Part shown: positions 12,471 through 24,951 of the stretch, piece after piece | How the letters are laid out: every line of letters starts with the position of its first letter | Numbering within the stretch: the first letter of the stretch is position 1 | Assembly: GCA_047967505.1 (NCBI GenBank) | Contig: CM106540.1 | DNA from: Dipteris shenzhenensis | Lineage: Eukaryota > Polypodiophyta > Polypodiopsida > Gleicheniales | Length of the DNA: 64,000 nucleotides | Direction: 5' to 3' (one strand) | The notes under the pieces: generated by a model | Databases searched by the model: none | Told to the model about the DNA's origin: nothing | What the model saw: the letters and a program-made list of their open reading frames with translations, nothing else | Translations under genes and position numbers: made by a program

Positions 12471-13936
12471 TTAGGGCAATTTCTCAATAAGGTTCCAACT
12501 CATCAAGCTAGCTAGTGCGGTACCATCCAATTGGGGATGTATTTTCTGTTGGTCGAGTACCCTATGGAAGGTGTTAGGATCAATCACTGTGTCCACGCTG
12601 GGGGATGAGAGTGCTCTGTCCTTTGTTGTTGCTATCTTGTCTGCCTCAAATTTCTCTTGCTCTTCTTGTACCCATTTCTTCAAGGCTTGATAATGAGCTT
12701 TCTCGGTTTCAATGTTGGGGTATGCTTTCTTTGTTTCTTGGGTGGCACTGTCCATAGATGTGCTGGTCATGGCCTTACTAAGTTGTGTAATTGGCGTGTC
12801 TTGATTTTCTAGAGGGCTCTTTGCTTTTTGAGTGGAAAGAAGTTTATTCCATGCCGCTTCTTTTTGCTATCTTGTTATGATCAAGACTCGCTGTGATACC
12901 ACACTTTGTGTTGCCACACTTTGATTTTCCACACTAATCATCCCTAGGGGTACATCAAGTTTTATTGCCTTGGTTGGTTGAGGATTTGCTCTTAGTGGGC
13001 AGTCCATGCATGCATGCCCAACTCCACATTCTCCGCACATAGGTTGAAATGTAATGGGGTTACCCTTGTGTAGGCATTCTGCTATGCTGTGGTTTTTCCC
13101 ACAACCAAAACACTTGATGGGTGTTTGATATGTGGTGGGCCTTACTTGATTAGAATACACCAAAAAGAGTCCTTCGGCACCATCCATGTAGTACATGAGG
13201 TATTATTTTTCATACTCATAGTGAGGTTGAGGTGAGGTTATACCTCTTCAAGTTGGAGTTGTTGTATTAGAACTACTGGAGCAAGATTGGGAGCTCGAGG
13301 ATATTGCGGAGGATTGGGATTCCTCAATAATTAAGGCACTTGTGTCCTCACTGGGAGGGGATTGAGCCATGTCACTTGTGCATTAGGTGCTAGTAATGGT
13401 TGCCTATATACTAGGATTAGCGATTGTTGGTATTGTTGGGGCTGGGGTTGTGCTACCCTCATATTATAGAAATAGGTATTTACATCATGGCCTGCCACAT
13501 TGCAAATGGCACACCATAACCATGGGGGTTGAGCCACTTCTAGTGGATTGATTCTGTTCCTCAAGATTGGGCACTCATTGGCCATGTGGTTGGCCATACA
13601 TTGTGGAAACTAGACATTCTCTCTCTGTGGGTATTGTGGTGGCTGAGAGATGCGACTTTTGCTCAATGGCCTGCATCATTTCATCTTTACTCTTAGGGAC
13701 ATGGCTTCCACTCTTATGGTGTGATCCTTGTTGGAAGCGCTTTCCTTCTTCAAAGATTTTGTGTCACGATGACTTGATTTGTAGTCATCACTATCACTGT
13801 CAAAACTGTTCATGCCCTCCTCAATGTCAATTGCAACTTCATGAGCATCGCTAAAATGCGCATAGCTGGCTGCTGACTTTTTTCATGTCCTTGCAAATGG
13901 ATTTTTTCAGTCCTGAGATTAACCATGCTATGACAT
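12471..13936 (-). pseudogene. Ty3/gypsy-type gag with zinc knuckles, copy 1 (5'-truncated)
   Basis: Read right to left, the frames give the gag C-terminal half: a linker rich in Q and P (13331-13597), a CCHC knuckle CFGCGKNHSIAEC followed by a second knuckle CGECGVGHACMDC (12867-13196), then a charged tail KKWVQEEQEKFEADK (12471-12770). At 13080-13936 it matches the second copy at 31.89-32.75 kb. Similarity stops abruptly at about 13936 in ACCATGCTATGA, so the N-terminal core is missing. No protease or RT follows. In LTR elements the knuckles bind genomic RNA. Confidence 0.75.
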
Positions 13937-14153
13937 ACGAGGAGGGAGGACGAAGGAGAGAGGAGGATGAGGGAGTAAAGGGTTGGAAGTGCAAGGGTAA
14001 GGGCATGCTAGAACACGATAGTGTAAGAGAGCATGAATGCAATGGAGATCAATCATATGAACACAATAGTGATTTTGAACAATGAACCCCAAAGAGTGGG
14101 AGATTCATTCCATTGAGAGATATTCATACATGGTTGTCTCTACACAATCCGTA
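13937..14153. other. Purine-rich junction sequence
   Basis: A GA-rich piece directly abuts the truncated gag. Nothing recognisable is encoded. Confidence 0.4.
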
Positions 14154-14532
14154 GAGGTACCTCCTTGGTGGGACTTCTTTTGTAGGAGACCTTTTGAACA
14201 AAAGTCCCTCCACGTTTTGGGGGGGCCTTTTGGGTCTCTTCTCAAAGTGTGGGGACCTTTGAGTCTCTACACAAAGTGGGGGGACCTTTTGGGTCTCTAC
14301 ACAAAGTGAGGGGACCTCCAAAAGTGTAGGCTTTTAGTCTTTCTCTCTCTAGATTTAGTATTTCTCTCTCTAGATCCTGATTTGGATCTTTTATAGAGAG
14401 GATTTTGGCTATCTTCATCCTTTAATATTCTTCCTACTACCTTTCAGGCTCAAGATATTACAAGCTGAGCTTTGCCACTACTCTACACACACAATGCTCT
14501 CATCATTGTTGCCTTAGACTGCCCTTCTGGCC
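14154..14532 (+). repeat. LTR-like repeat A, copy 1
   Basis: About 380 bp, clearly similar to 61926-62306 in the same orientation. It begins AGGTACCTCC, contains two or three head-to-tail units of GGGACCTTTGGGTCTCTACA, then TCTCTCTCTAGATCCTGA, GCTCAAGATATTACAAGC and CTACTCTACACACA. The pyrimidine-rich middle and a shared end near an ACACAC block fit an LTR, but no paired copy with internal coding sequence was found. Confidence 0.65.
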
Positions 14533-14545
14533 TAGAGCATATCAA

Positions 14546-14640
14546 CATGCAAACCGATGGACATACTGACATGCATACCGATCAACATACCGAGCATACC
14601 GATGGACATACCAACGTGCTTATTCCAACTCACATACTGA
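14546..14640 (+). repeat. Short tandem repeat of CATACCGATGGACATAC type
   Basis: Four to five imperfect units of CATACCGATGGACATACYGA follow each other. Confidence 0.6.
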
Positions 14641-15600
14641 CTTAGTTATTACCGACTTTTTCATGTTTAGAAAAAACATTATTCTGACATATTTTATGTT
14701 GGTATGCATCTCCTTGGAGTGAAAGAGTGGGAAAAAAAAGGGGGATGAAGGGGACAAAAGAGGGGAAAAGAGAGAAAAGGATAGGGACAAGAGAGGGAAA
14801 TCCTACACCCATGTCATTTGCTAAGACATTCTCAAGGCATTGCAAATGGTCAATAAAAAACAACATAACAAAAAGGGCAGGAAAAGAGGAGTTTCTTACC
14901 TAGAGCTTGGATGGCCCTAAAAAATGAGAGAATAGGATTTCCTATGGGTGCCTACAAAAGGGGAAAAAGCACACCACTTTTATTAAGAACTAGTGAGAAG
15001 CAAAGGAGAAAGTAAAGGCACAAAGCAAAAGAGAAAACAAAGCAAGACAAAGGAGCAAAGCAAAGAAAGGAAAAGGACCAAAAAAAAGTAAAAGAGAAAC
15101 AACAAAGCAAGAGGTATTCTTCTTATTGTTTCAAATTGGAAGATGGCATCATGTTTCTAAGAAATCTTGATTTTGTTTTGATGAATGCTAAAGAATAGAG
15201 AAAAACATGTTTAGAGGCTTAGCAAAGACAAGGCAATAGTAGCAAAGGAGCCTCCTTTCAGTGCCTAATCTTGTGCACTTTGCTACTGTGTGTTGCTAAA
15301 TTGGAGGATACATTTTGTACTTAATATATCATCTATTTATGCTATTTTTTGGCTTTTCTATTGGTAGTGCACTTTCATATTTGTGCTTGCTTGTGGTTTA
15401 AGTGTAGTTGATTGCCTCATGGAATGCATACAATAGAATCGAGACCAAAGATCCAACTAAGGTTGATCTTGCTTCACCTAGTGTTGTGACAAATGACTCG
15501 ATCTATAGACCAAACAAGGTCGATGATAAAGGACAACTCAAGTTAATCCCAATCCTACAGATGATCTCTTGGTCATCATCTCCAACCTACTCATAGAGTT
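14641..15600. other. Purine-rich non-coding stretch
   Basis: The part at about 14720-15110 is dominated by A and G (AAAGGGGGATGAAGGGG, AGCAAAGAAAGGAAAAGGA). No gene is seen. Confidence 0.5.
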
Positions 15601-16770
15601 TTCGGACTACCCAATGATGTCCTTGCTGTACCCTAACTCATGTAGGGCTCATGGAACCTGTCAAATGCCTTTCTAAAATCTACAAAGCAAGCACAGACCC
15701 TCTACTTCCATGCCTTTGCCTCCTCAATGATACCTCTCAAAGTGAAAATGTGGTCTATCACTTGTGTGGTATGCTCAAAACTTCTCCAAAGCTTGCTTGC
15801 CCAATAGCTCTAAATCACTCGTGCTCCATAAACTAACCTAAGTGTCAAGTGTTGAGACATAAATCTTGGACATGACATGCCCAATTATAATGGTCCTATA
15901 TTTTTTCGGCCTCATGGGGATGTCTTGTATTTTTCCAAACTCATGGGATCCCCTGTATTATTGATATGGATGATGGTGTTAAGGGTCCAAGTGTCAACGA
16001 GACCATGCAGATTGCTTCATTAAATAGCTTTGTGAAGATTGGGTCTAGGGTACTGAGTCCATGTGCAAGATACTATGTGCATGTCCCCACCTGATCTTTG
16101 GATCGGACATTGTGTAGCTAAGCTTTTGTGTTGGATGGTGGCCAAAGGTTTGGTGATGTCTAGTGAGGGATGTTATAGAGGGTGCATGCATATGTATCCC
16201 AAATGGTTGGGCCAATAAGAGGGATGGGGACCTCAACTTAAGAAACCTTTCCCAGAATTCCTTGGGGTTACTGTTTAGTGAAATGTTTAGTAATTCCTCA
16301 TTCTAGGAAGTCCTTCTTCCAACGGACTTGACTATGATGTTCTCCTTTGGTCTCTGTCTCAGTCAATTTGATGCTTGGTCTCAAATCTAAGTTGATGGTA
16401 CAAGGCCTTACACTTATCATCATACCAACTATTGCAAGGAATCCAATGGGTTACACGGCCACATGGATTTCGTGGTGGGGAAAAATATTCGAGAGTGACA
16501 TCATGTAGCGAGTGGGTGTGATTAGGGCATCTCTATCTTTTCGTAGGATAGGTGGCAAAGTTAGGGGCTAGCTTGTGGTCAAAATGGATCTCTTGATAGG
16601 TGATGTACGTGTGATAGGATGTGCTCTGTGTCAAGAGTGGGATGGATAAAATAAAGAATAAGTAGGTGTGGTCAGCTCCCAGTGGTGGAGTCAGAATGGA
16701 GAAATATATGATGTGAGAAGCCACAACCTCTTCATTGTTTGCAGCCCCAAATATCCTAAGAAGTTTCATT
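15600..16770 (-). mobile_element. Degenerate LINE, second copy of the family at 1-1765
   Basis: Read right to left, an endonuclease-tail-like segment TPPLGADHTYLFF (16533-16769) pairs with PPSPLGPNHSYLAF of the first copy; both continue to IHFDH. Further on, FTLRGIIEEAKAWK and CACFVDFRKAFDRF at about 15660-15760 are RT fingers and motif A. Motif A is intact here (FVDFRKAFD), unlike copy 1, but stops and frameshifts lie on both sides. The copy ends shortly after motif A near 15600, so motif B and the YADD box are absent. Confidence 0.75.
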
Positions 16771-19300
16771 TCAGAGCAAATATTGGGACTTCAACACCTG
16801 TTATGAACTAGTACAAAGCTCTTGCTATTTGCTACTCCAATCATAATTTGGTCATCATTAAGAAACATCTTTGTCCCTCGAAAGCTTCAATCATGCTTTC
16901 TCTGTTTTTAAATAACTCAAACGTATACTCTCCCTCTTTTGAGGTTAGGAGATCTTCGTGTTCTCTTGAAACCTCAGTATGTCAATGCCACTTAAGATGC
17001 AACCTATTCAAGTCTCTTCCACGCCCCTAATTTTCTCATCAACTACAAAAAAAAATCCATGAACTACCACTACTTTCCCTCTACACATACAAGTGGTGAA
17101 CATCAAATATTTGCAAGCTAACTCAAGGTTTCTTTAGAATTTTAAAGAACTGTGAGATCATTATAAGAATGTTGAGCCCTTCCTTGGGAGTCTTATGAAC
17201 CTTATTCTTCAAATCTCCCTCAATTCTTCCACCTATGAAGGTGTAATATTGATTGAGGGAGGACCCTTCCACCTTGGGTTCATCAGATAGAAGCTCCTGA
17301 AGGACAAGTTGCAAACTACAAAGCACCACCCGACTCACCTTGCAACCACTGAGCTTCAAAAGCTCACTCTACAGCCCATAGAGGTCACATCTAAGCACAT
17401 GGCTTGTGACCTTAGCTCAATAGACACCTTTGTCCATACAATAAAAGCACCTCAACTAAAAAGGCTTTGGACTAGCTTACCAACCTATCACACCTATGGA
17501 ACGATTCAAAATCGAAGTACTATATGCTCATGGCCCAAGCCCTCATGTCAATATAAAGCCTTTTGTAACTAAATGTATTATGAATCTTTTTTATCCCTTA
17601 GATCTCGATTCTAGATGGTATTGTTTAACCTTAGCGCTAGATTGTTGTGAGGAAACATGAGCATAATTATACAGCCAATCATATGTCAAAGCTTACAAAT
17701 GGTGAACTATCTACAAGGGTTGAATATAAATCTTTGGATGGCAATTTGTTTGAATCAATGATAGACCTGAAGGGGAATCTGAGATGTGCAATGTCATAGG
17801 CCTCCTAAAAAGGTATAGGAGGCTAAGAAGTTTAATCACCTTCTTGTTGATTGTGTTAATCAACCACAAAAAATGGGCCATGACCAAAGACTACACTAAT
17901 CTGTGATGCATGCATTTGAGCTATTGCCACCACCTTGAGATGCCATCTCAAGTATCTAACCTTATTGGATTGACATGACCATTGTACTCTAGGATATAAA
18001 AAATGTTGGTTCACCATAGGTACCTCTTCACCAAGTACAAATTGCATTGTTGCTTTGAGTTATAGTTAAATACCAATAGGTTCAACTTCACCGACTCCCA
18101 ATGTTGTTGGACATTTCCTCCTATAAATAAGAATACATCTCTCTTGAATGTATCTCACAACTTTGAAATAAAGATTGCTTACCCTCCTACCATACCACAA
18201 GTTCATAAGCCCTAGATCGTGCTAGATGTACAACGTCATTGCATGTCAAGTTCATTAACCTTAGATACTGCTAGATGTACATCGTGACTGCATGCGAAAG
18301 TATAGTTCAGGTCAACATTGGACTCACATAATCTTATTGACTAAGATTCTATTTGCAATATCTCTTGGTTACATTGTCTGTGCTTTTTGTACTAGGTATT
18401 TTTAAAAAGCAAGTGGAATAGTGAATTTGACAGCAGATATCTTTCTTCTCATGAGTAAAGCTACTATTCACACTAGAAAGACAATATGCAATCACGAATT
18501 CACATAGAATTTAGGCTTGTCAAGTTTGAGACCTTCGCAAGGCAATCTACACCAAATGTTCTAAATTAAGGAAGCTTTGGAGAAGTATGGACAAGGTGTA
18601 ACAAATACTTATACAGAGTGCAAAGAAGTCTTCAGATCTACTAACAGACTGGTGTGAACCCAAAAACCAAGAGCACTTTTTTGTTTGTTATCTTGTGAAT
18701 TTGATGTTCGCCCATATGGGTTTCACCAATTTTATATCTTGCCAGTGCTCTTAGCGTAACTGAATGCAACTCTCAAAAAGGTTGCAAGAGGAGGACTTGC
18801 AACTCCTTTATTAGAAATAGTGGTAATAGTGTTACCTCTACCTACTATTACTACCAGTTGTAGATGCAAATCGCCAAAGAAGGGTATGTCCTAATTAAGT
18901 GCCACCTTAAAGCATTGGAGTTCCAGGGTAAAGCTATACCACTGCAAGAAGAGAAAGGTGTTGAGGGATGTGTTGTTGGCATTGCAGCACATACTATAAG
19001 GAAATATTACTTCAAGAATCTTACTAAACCTTGAGGATTAGGATTGAGAATATGGTGAGAGTAGGTATTCAAGGTGTGGAATTTTTGGCTACACAAGTCG
19101 GGTGGAAGGGTTAGGGAACATGCAAGAATAATTTCGTCGGTAGAGAGTGTGAGCATCCATGTACATGCATGTTTTCCCCTCTTTTCCATACAACTGTGAG
19201 ATATTCACATCACTATGTCGGAGTCCTAATCCTATCGTTTATTTCCCCCGTATCCTTGATTCATACATGGGCTTCACCTTTCAACCTTAGTATTAGTAGT
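16771..19300. other. Intergenic, unclassified
   Basis: No gene is recognised. The minus frame at 17123-17359 reads protein-like (SLNQYYTFIGGRIEGDLKN) but has no family I know and no continuation. The rest is AT-rich. Confidence 0.4.
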
Positions 19301-19623
19301 TGGACCCAGGAGGCTACTACCCATACATTCTTGCAGTTTTGGTGATAGATTTACAAGGCTTAACAGATGCTCCCATAAATTCATGCCTCTGGACAGTGAG
19401 GGCAATCTACAAAGCTCCCTTGTGGGAATGGAATCCTTGTAATATGACAATAGAGTCCTTTAGAAACGATGAAAACATGGAAATGCTATCATATAGGGCA
19501 TGCCCCACCATAAGCCCACGTTCGGCTAGAATTAGCTGTGCAGGAGGATTACGAGAATTTGAGCGACTGCGTTCAAGCGAGGTGACAATTCGAGCGAGGA
19601 CTTTCATAAAATTGGCATTCTAG
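19300..19623. other. Stretch open on both strands, unknown
   Basis: A 107-codon plus frame (19300-19623) and a 66-codon minus frame (19407-19607) overlap. The minus one reads LILAERGLMVGHALYDSISM. Neither has a recognised domain or splice partner, so coding is not supported. It is noted because both strands stay open over a comparatively GC-rich piece. Confidence 0.25.
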
Positions 19624-19848
19624 TGTGATAATTTATGTTCAAAAAGTAGCATGCATTGCTTACTTTTATAGCAATTGTCCGACCCATGATATTGTGAGGA
19701 ATCAATTGTCTTACATACAAACAACAATTTCTAAAAATGTTTGGCAATATTTTTGCAAGGGTCAAGGAAAAAGGAGGGGTTGAAGAAAGGGGTCAGAGTA
19801 TGTGTTTTTCTTGTGAAATTTCTATTTTCAAGGCAAAAAATAATGGGA

Positions 19849-19900
19849 GGAGGAGCCTCCTAGGAGGCCATGATATCGCAGCCTCTTGGGAGGCTCCTCC
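19849..19900. repeat. 20-bp near-perfect inverted repeat (stem-loop)
   Basis: GGAGGAGCCTCCTAGGAGGC at 19849-19868 and GCCTCTTGGGAGGCTCCTCC at 19881-19900 are reverse complements except at two positions, with a 12-nt spacer. The right arm is the first part of the 272-bp tandem unit. Confidence 0.85.
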
Positions 19901-20680
19901 TGCCAATTTTATTTGGGCCATAACTTGGTCAATCAGACTCCAAATATGGTCATGTTTGTAGTCAAAACGATCGAAATGATAAGAATGAATCCATTTATTA
20001 TGTTAGAGTGTCAAAATTCTAGAGCTTTAGAAAGTTTCTGCTTATCTTTTTTCATCAAAGCTAAACCTTATCAAACTCTATATTTTCTTAAATTTTTCTC
20101 ATATAGAGTTTGGATCCTTGGTTCCCTCCATCCATCCCACAGGTATATAGCAGCCTCCTGGGAGGCTCCTCCTGCCAATTTTATTTGGGCCATAGCTTGG
20201 TCAATCAGACTCCAAATATGGTCATGTTTGTAGTCAAAACGATTGAAATGATATGAATGAATCCATTAATTATGTTAGAGTGTCAAAATTCTAGAGCTTT
20301 AGAAAGTTTGTGCTTATCATTTTTCATCAAAGCTAAACCTTATCAAACTCTATATTTTCTTAAATTTTTCTCATATAGAGTTTGGGTCCTTGGTTCCCTC
20401 CATCCATCCCACAGGTATATCGCAGCCTCCTGGGAGGCTCCTCCTGCCAATTTTATTTGGGCCATAGCTTGGTCAATTAGACTCCAAATATGGTCATGTT
20501 TGTAGTCAAAACGATCGAAATGATATGAATGAATCCATTAATTATGTTAGAGTGTCAAAATTCTAGAGCTTTAGAAAGTTTGTGCTTATCTTTTTTCATC
20601 AAAGCTAAACCTTATCAAACTCTATATTTTCTTAAATTTTTCTCATTTGGTTCCCTCCCTCCATCCCACAGGTATATACA
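19881..20680 (+). repeat. Three-copy 272-bp tandem repeat
   Basis: Units start with GCCTCYTGGGAGGCTCCTCC at 19881, 20153 and 20425, a constant 272-bp period. Copies 1 and 2 are near identical; copy 3 lacks about 16 bp near its end (TCTCATTTGGTTCCC). The 272-bp period is not a multiple of three, so each copy's open frame (about 80 codons) ends just inside the next copy; this argues against a repeated protein domain. Confidence 0.95.
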
Positions 20681-20689
20681 TGGTCATGG

Positions 20690-21600
20690 ACATATGAAGG
20701 TGATCCATATTTTGTTAGCATCATGGTCATAAGGTAATGAATAATTTATTAGTTCCATAGTTTAAACATTTTATTCATGTGAGCATTTCGTGTACAAAAT
20801 GGCTCAAATCATATGGGTAGCATAAAAATCAATGAGCTACAAATAGTTTTTTGTAAAGGATTTTTCTAGGAGGAGCTTCTATATCATGGGCGGGACTATT
20901 GTTGTTTGTATGTAAGTCTACAAAATAAAGAAACCCGTTCAACTCACGTGCTACCTTACATAATTTTGAGTGACTACCTCCACGTGTAGACATTGCACCA
21001 TTTCCCCTTTTGTATCTATTGAATGATTTCTAACTTGCATGGATTTATTATTAGGTTTTCTCTTTGTATGCTGCCAATAATTTTTCATTTGGTATTCATT
21101 GAATCATTGCTGACTTGCATGGACTTGTGAGGTATCTCCAATAGTAAGTTTTATTTTTGTATGTTTTTTTTTTTTGGGGGCAAAGTTTTATCTTTGTATG
21201 TTGCTAAGAATCATACAAAAAATAAGTAAAAACAATCTCTAATAGTGTCATGTGGATTCAACCATTTCTAGGAAAAAACTATTGCTACTGTAGGTTTAGA
21301 AAAAAATCATCACAAGCATCCCTCGAACTCTGGGCTCGCTCAAACATAGTCACTCGATGTTTCGACTTACTGGCCATGCAGAGTCCATCATGAACAATGT
21401 GTCGTTTTTTATTAAACTTGCTCAACTGAGTAGTGTAGTATGAAGACCATGTCTCCATTATTGGAATATTGAATGGAAATTGGACTCAGAATGAGCTCAC
21501 ATCCGAAGTTCAAGGATGTATCAAAGTGTAGGCCAACGTTCTACAAAGGCAAAAAATACCAGCAAATGTCTTATTCCAAATTATTCATGCTATTCAAAAT
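20690..21600. other. AT-rich stretch, nothing recognised
   Basis: There is a T-run near 21165 and no coherent frame. Confidence 0.5.
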
Positions 21601-21800
21601 CTCCTCTGACCAAGATGCTATTTGCTGAAGTGAACATTTAAAGATAGACAAAATCTTAGGTTGTAGGCCCTTGGTAAAGATGGTATTCACTGAAGTGGCA
21701 TCTGAGGATAGACAAAATCTAGGTTGCTAAACTAAGCAGCGTCTAGCCAAGACGATATCCAATGAATTGAACATCTCAGGATAGACAATGTTGTTTCAAG
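21601..21800 (+). repeat. Three degenerate ~70-bp tandem units
   Basis: Units with GATGCTATTTGCTGAAGTG, GATGGTATTCACTGAAGTG and GACGATATCCAATGAATTG start at about 21613, 21679 and 21751. Each is followed by AGGATAGACAA or a close variant. Confidence 0.65.
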
Positions 21801-22110
21801 GTAGTCCCATTTGGTATGATCATAGATCTTATCCAAATCAAAGACAAATAGTTCATACATTTTTGGCGTGAGGAGCATGCATAATCAAGTGTAGCATAGA
21901 CATTCAAGACCTTTTTGAAGATATTCCTGCCCTTTAAGAATCCATCCTATACTCTATCAACCAACATCATGTAGATATCCATGGTTCTAAGGGTGAGAGC
22001 TTTGTCCATCACCTTATAGGAAGTATTGAGCATTGTAATGGGTGTCCAATTCCCAACTCTTAGTATGCATTTCCTCTTTAGGAAAAACTTCATCAAACTA
22101 CATTCACATC
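21800..22110 (-). pseudogene. LINE reverse-transcriptase fragment (fingers region)
   Basis: On the minus strand one frame reads RVGNWTPITMLNTSYKVMDK, then LVDRV, a TAG, and DGFLKGRNIFKKVLNVY. This is the usual opening of non-LTR RT (NWRPISLLNT.YK...; ..GF..GR.I..NI). A frameshift precedes NWTPI: the upstream VFPKEEMH lies in another frame. It covers a different part of RT from the other two fragments except for slight overlap, so the family cannot be compared. Confidence 0.75.
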
Positions 22111-23056
22111 TTCAAAAGGGACCCTTTGAGAGTTGAAGCATTTCTACTCAAAATTCAAGTAAAAATCCAGAATAGTTGGACATCAAGGTATTGTTTGCAA
22201 TCAACAATAGGAAGGATGCAGACCCCCAAATGGAAGAGGAGTTGGTGATGATGGTGGACGGTGAACCCTTCACCCCCAGAGGGGATAGTCCCTGTCCTTG
22301 CTCACAAACTCATGCCTGTTTTCATTTGAATTGATATGTGTATTGAGCACTAAACATAGATATATTGGTTTATATCCAAATAACCATATGATGTATGGGG
22401 AAAGCTAAAAACGAGCTACATTTCTAAGTGGGACTTTTCTCAAAGTACAAGACGTAACCAGTTTTAAAAGTAGGTGGAACAAAAAAGAGAGTAAAAAAAA
22501 CACACCCTCACTCTCAAGAGCTTCATCTAGAAGCCAATAAGTTAGGAATAACTATAGACCAAAGTTCCCAAAAAAAACTTTTTTCCCAAAAAAAAAAAAG
22601 CAAAAACCTTAACTCCACAAATTTAGAGGTTTGCATTTAATTTTAAAGATTTCTGGACAAATTATAACTAGGACGACAAAATATTTGAAGGTTTTCTAAC
22701 CTCTTAAACATATTATCAAGTCTAAATACAAGTTTTACAATTCATCTAATATTTAATACGATAGACTATAGTCAAAACTATGGAGAGTAACAATGTCATT
22801 TTAAAAAGAGTGTCGCTATAAGCATCCATAAATTGTGTCATGATACTATATTTTCGTATTTTTTCTTTGTAAAACTCCACTAAGCCAGAGTCTCTTGTAA
22901 AGGCTTGCATATTCCATTTTGCGTATAAAGAGTGTGCATTTGTCATCAGACACTGTGCTATCATTGAACATGATGTTTGTAGACCCTTGCTTCTTGCATT
23001 TTGCTATAAACCTCAAGACATAGACTCTAGCCTTGCAAAGTAGATTTCAGACAGAC
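22111..23056. other. AT-rich stretch, nothing recognised
   Basis: A-runs lie near 22490 and 22590. No coherent frame is seen. Confidence 0.5.
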
Positions 23057-23575
23057 ATTCAATCATTCTTCTCATAGCTTTGTTGAGCAACATTCGGTTT
23101 AGCTCATGGATTGCTCTTGCTACCATGACAATTTATGTTCAAGATCCTATATTGGTGGCTTTCATTGACAAACATAAACATATACCTTCATAAGACTAGA
23201 ATATATCCAATCTTACAAATTAAATATTGCCCAACGATGACATACATTCAAATCTCCCATTGCCTAGGTTAAAGAGTTTTTCCACACTCTACTCTTATAA
23301 ATCTCAAGCGCACAAAATCTACCCTTATAAAGTAGATGTCAACCCGAAATTAAATCCTTCTTCTCATAGCTTAGTTAAGCACAATAGATTTTAATCTGAA
23401 ATTCAATCATTTTTCTCATAGCTTTGCTTAGCAACATTTGGTGTAGCTCATAGTGCTCTTGCTACTATGGCAATTTGTCATCAGGATCCTGTATTGGTGG
23501 CTCTCATTGACATATATATCTCTCTATATATACATATACCTTCATAAGACTAGAATATATCCAACTTATCATCCC
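23057..23575 (+). repeat. 344-bp tandem duplication ending in the dispersed motif
   Basis: 23057-23220 and 23401-23575 align from ATTCAATCATTCTTCTCATA through TTGGTGGCTTTCATTGACA to the dispersed motif AGACTAGAATATATCCAA. A shorter degenerate copy of the start lies near 23345. Confidence 0.75.
23181..23222 (+). repeat. Dispersed ~40-nt motif, cluster 1 copy a
   Basis: Begins TATACCTTCATA, core AGACTAGAATATATCCAATC, ends TTACAAATT. The second copy of this cluster is at 23535-23575 with a shortened end. Other copies are near 29.1, 29.8-30.1 and 41.0-41.25 kb, all on the same strand. Confidence 0.85.
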
Positions 23576-24379
23576 CAAGATAACATGCATCAGAAAAATG
23601 TTCTCCCATTTCCTAGGTTAAAGAGTTTTTCCAAGCTCGACATTACCTTGCCTAGGCACAAAATTTATGTATTTTCAAATTATTTCTTATAGATTTAGTA
23701 GTTATTTTTTGTCTACTTCGTGCTTGTTTGGTGCTTGTTGAAGGTGATATGGCACCAAACACTCCCACAATATCGTTGACTGGTTTGTGTCTAAGGAAGC
23801 TACAAACCTTCTACACGCAATACTTAATTTAATTGAAACCAAATCTGAGTAGTCTCACATATTATTTATGTTCCTTAGATGGTCCAAAAACGTAAAACTT
23901 GAACTCCAACCAAAAAGATTGCTGGCCTAGTACAAGATATTCAACCAAACTCCCACCCTATTTGACAAAAACTACCACAATAGATCATTCTTGAGTTAAA
24001 GCTATCCAGGTGGCCAGTATTATGTTCCTGTTGGGGACTGCATAGCAGTCAACGTGTGATCTAACAAACGAGTACCTTTTATAAGCTTTCATTTTTCAGA
24101 GGAGCTTTGATGGAATTGGGGTCTTACAACAGCCAAATCAAATGATGTGCAGCAGTAGAGTGCATGTACTTTAGTTATGCTTGTGTGACAACTGACATCA
24201 AACAGAGATATAGATGACATAAATCATCAGTAACTTTCAAAACTATAATGAAAGTACAGCTTTTCCTAGTTTTGAATACCTAAAATGCAAATATATTGGG
24301 TGCTTGAAACTGCTGGCAAAGCAGATCGTAGGAAAATGACTCATCAACCATAGTAATCCAAGTCTCTTCATATTTATGC

Positions 24380-24819
24380 TCACTTCAAACCCACCCAAGC
24401 TTTGAAGCTCAAGCATCCTGGATCCTGTCGTGCTACATCATTCACAACAAAATTAACTTCTAAGGATGGAGCTGTATCATTAGTAGTCAGCACAATATTA
24501 ACATTCAAAAATAAACCCAGTGGATCCATAGCAGATAGATGGCAAAGCTCATGCAAATTTTCCTTATAGAGTATAAACAAATGGTCAGACAGATGCTGCA
24601 TAACCCATCATCCATGACAGCATGCAAAATCCCTTCAATGGCAACTCTCCAGCTGTGTGTCACTCGAGAATCGTTGAACTCACAAAGTTTACAGAGCGCA
24701 GACCTGAATGCTTGAGACTGCCATTTATCTTTTCATTCTCGTCTTCTTTGCTAGCTTTAAATTCGAAGCGACAAAATCTCGGAAAGCTTTGATCAACCAA
24801 AGGAATATAAATAATAACT
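24380..24819 (-). other. Probable 3' untranslated region and downstream flank of TATA
   Basis: Follows the TGA of the last TATA exon. A 73-codon open minus frame (24380-24601) lies here, but it has no recognised domain and no start context. No clear AATAAA is seen, so the mRNA end is not fixed. Confidence 0.35.
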
Positions 24820-24951
24820 TCAGACTTGTGTATTTTCTTTCTCTGTATCAATTGATGTGGTGGCGGTGGTGGCAGTAGCCTCTGGTTTGGAGGACTCCAC
24901 GCTCACAGCATCTCCTCCTTGTTTTACTTCACTCTCAAATTCTTTGGCGGC
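24820..24951 (-). CDS. TATA: TATA exon 3 (stromal C-terminal tail)
   Basis: After the acceptor GGTGGTGCAG|GCC the frame reads AAKEFESEVKQGGDAVSVES and continues Thr/Ala-rich to ENTQV and TGA at 24820. AAKEFESEL-type starts directly follow KSFQQ in other plant TatA proteins. This, with the phase-0 fit, ties the exon to exon 2 despite 5.7 kb between them. Confidence 0.92.
   Translation of the reverse strand, partial: AAKEFESEVKQGGDAVSVESSKPEATATTATTSIDTEKENTQV

Noticed and set aside
19881-20680. CRISPR-like array or repeated protein domain
   Set aside because: Units are contiguous with no spacers. The 272-bp period breaks the reading frame at every copy, and the context is plant nuclear DNA.
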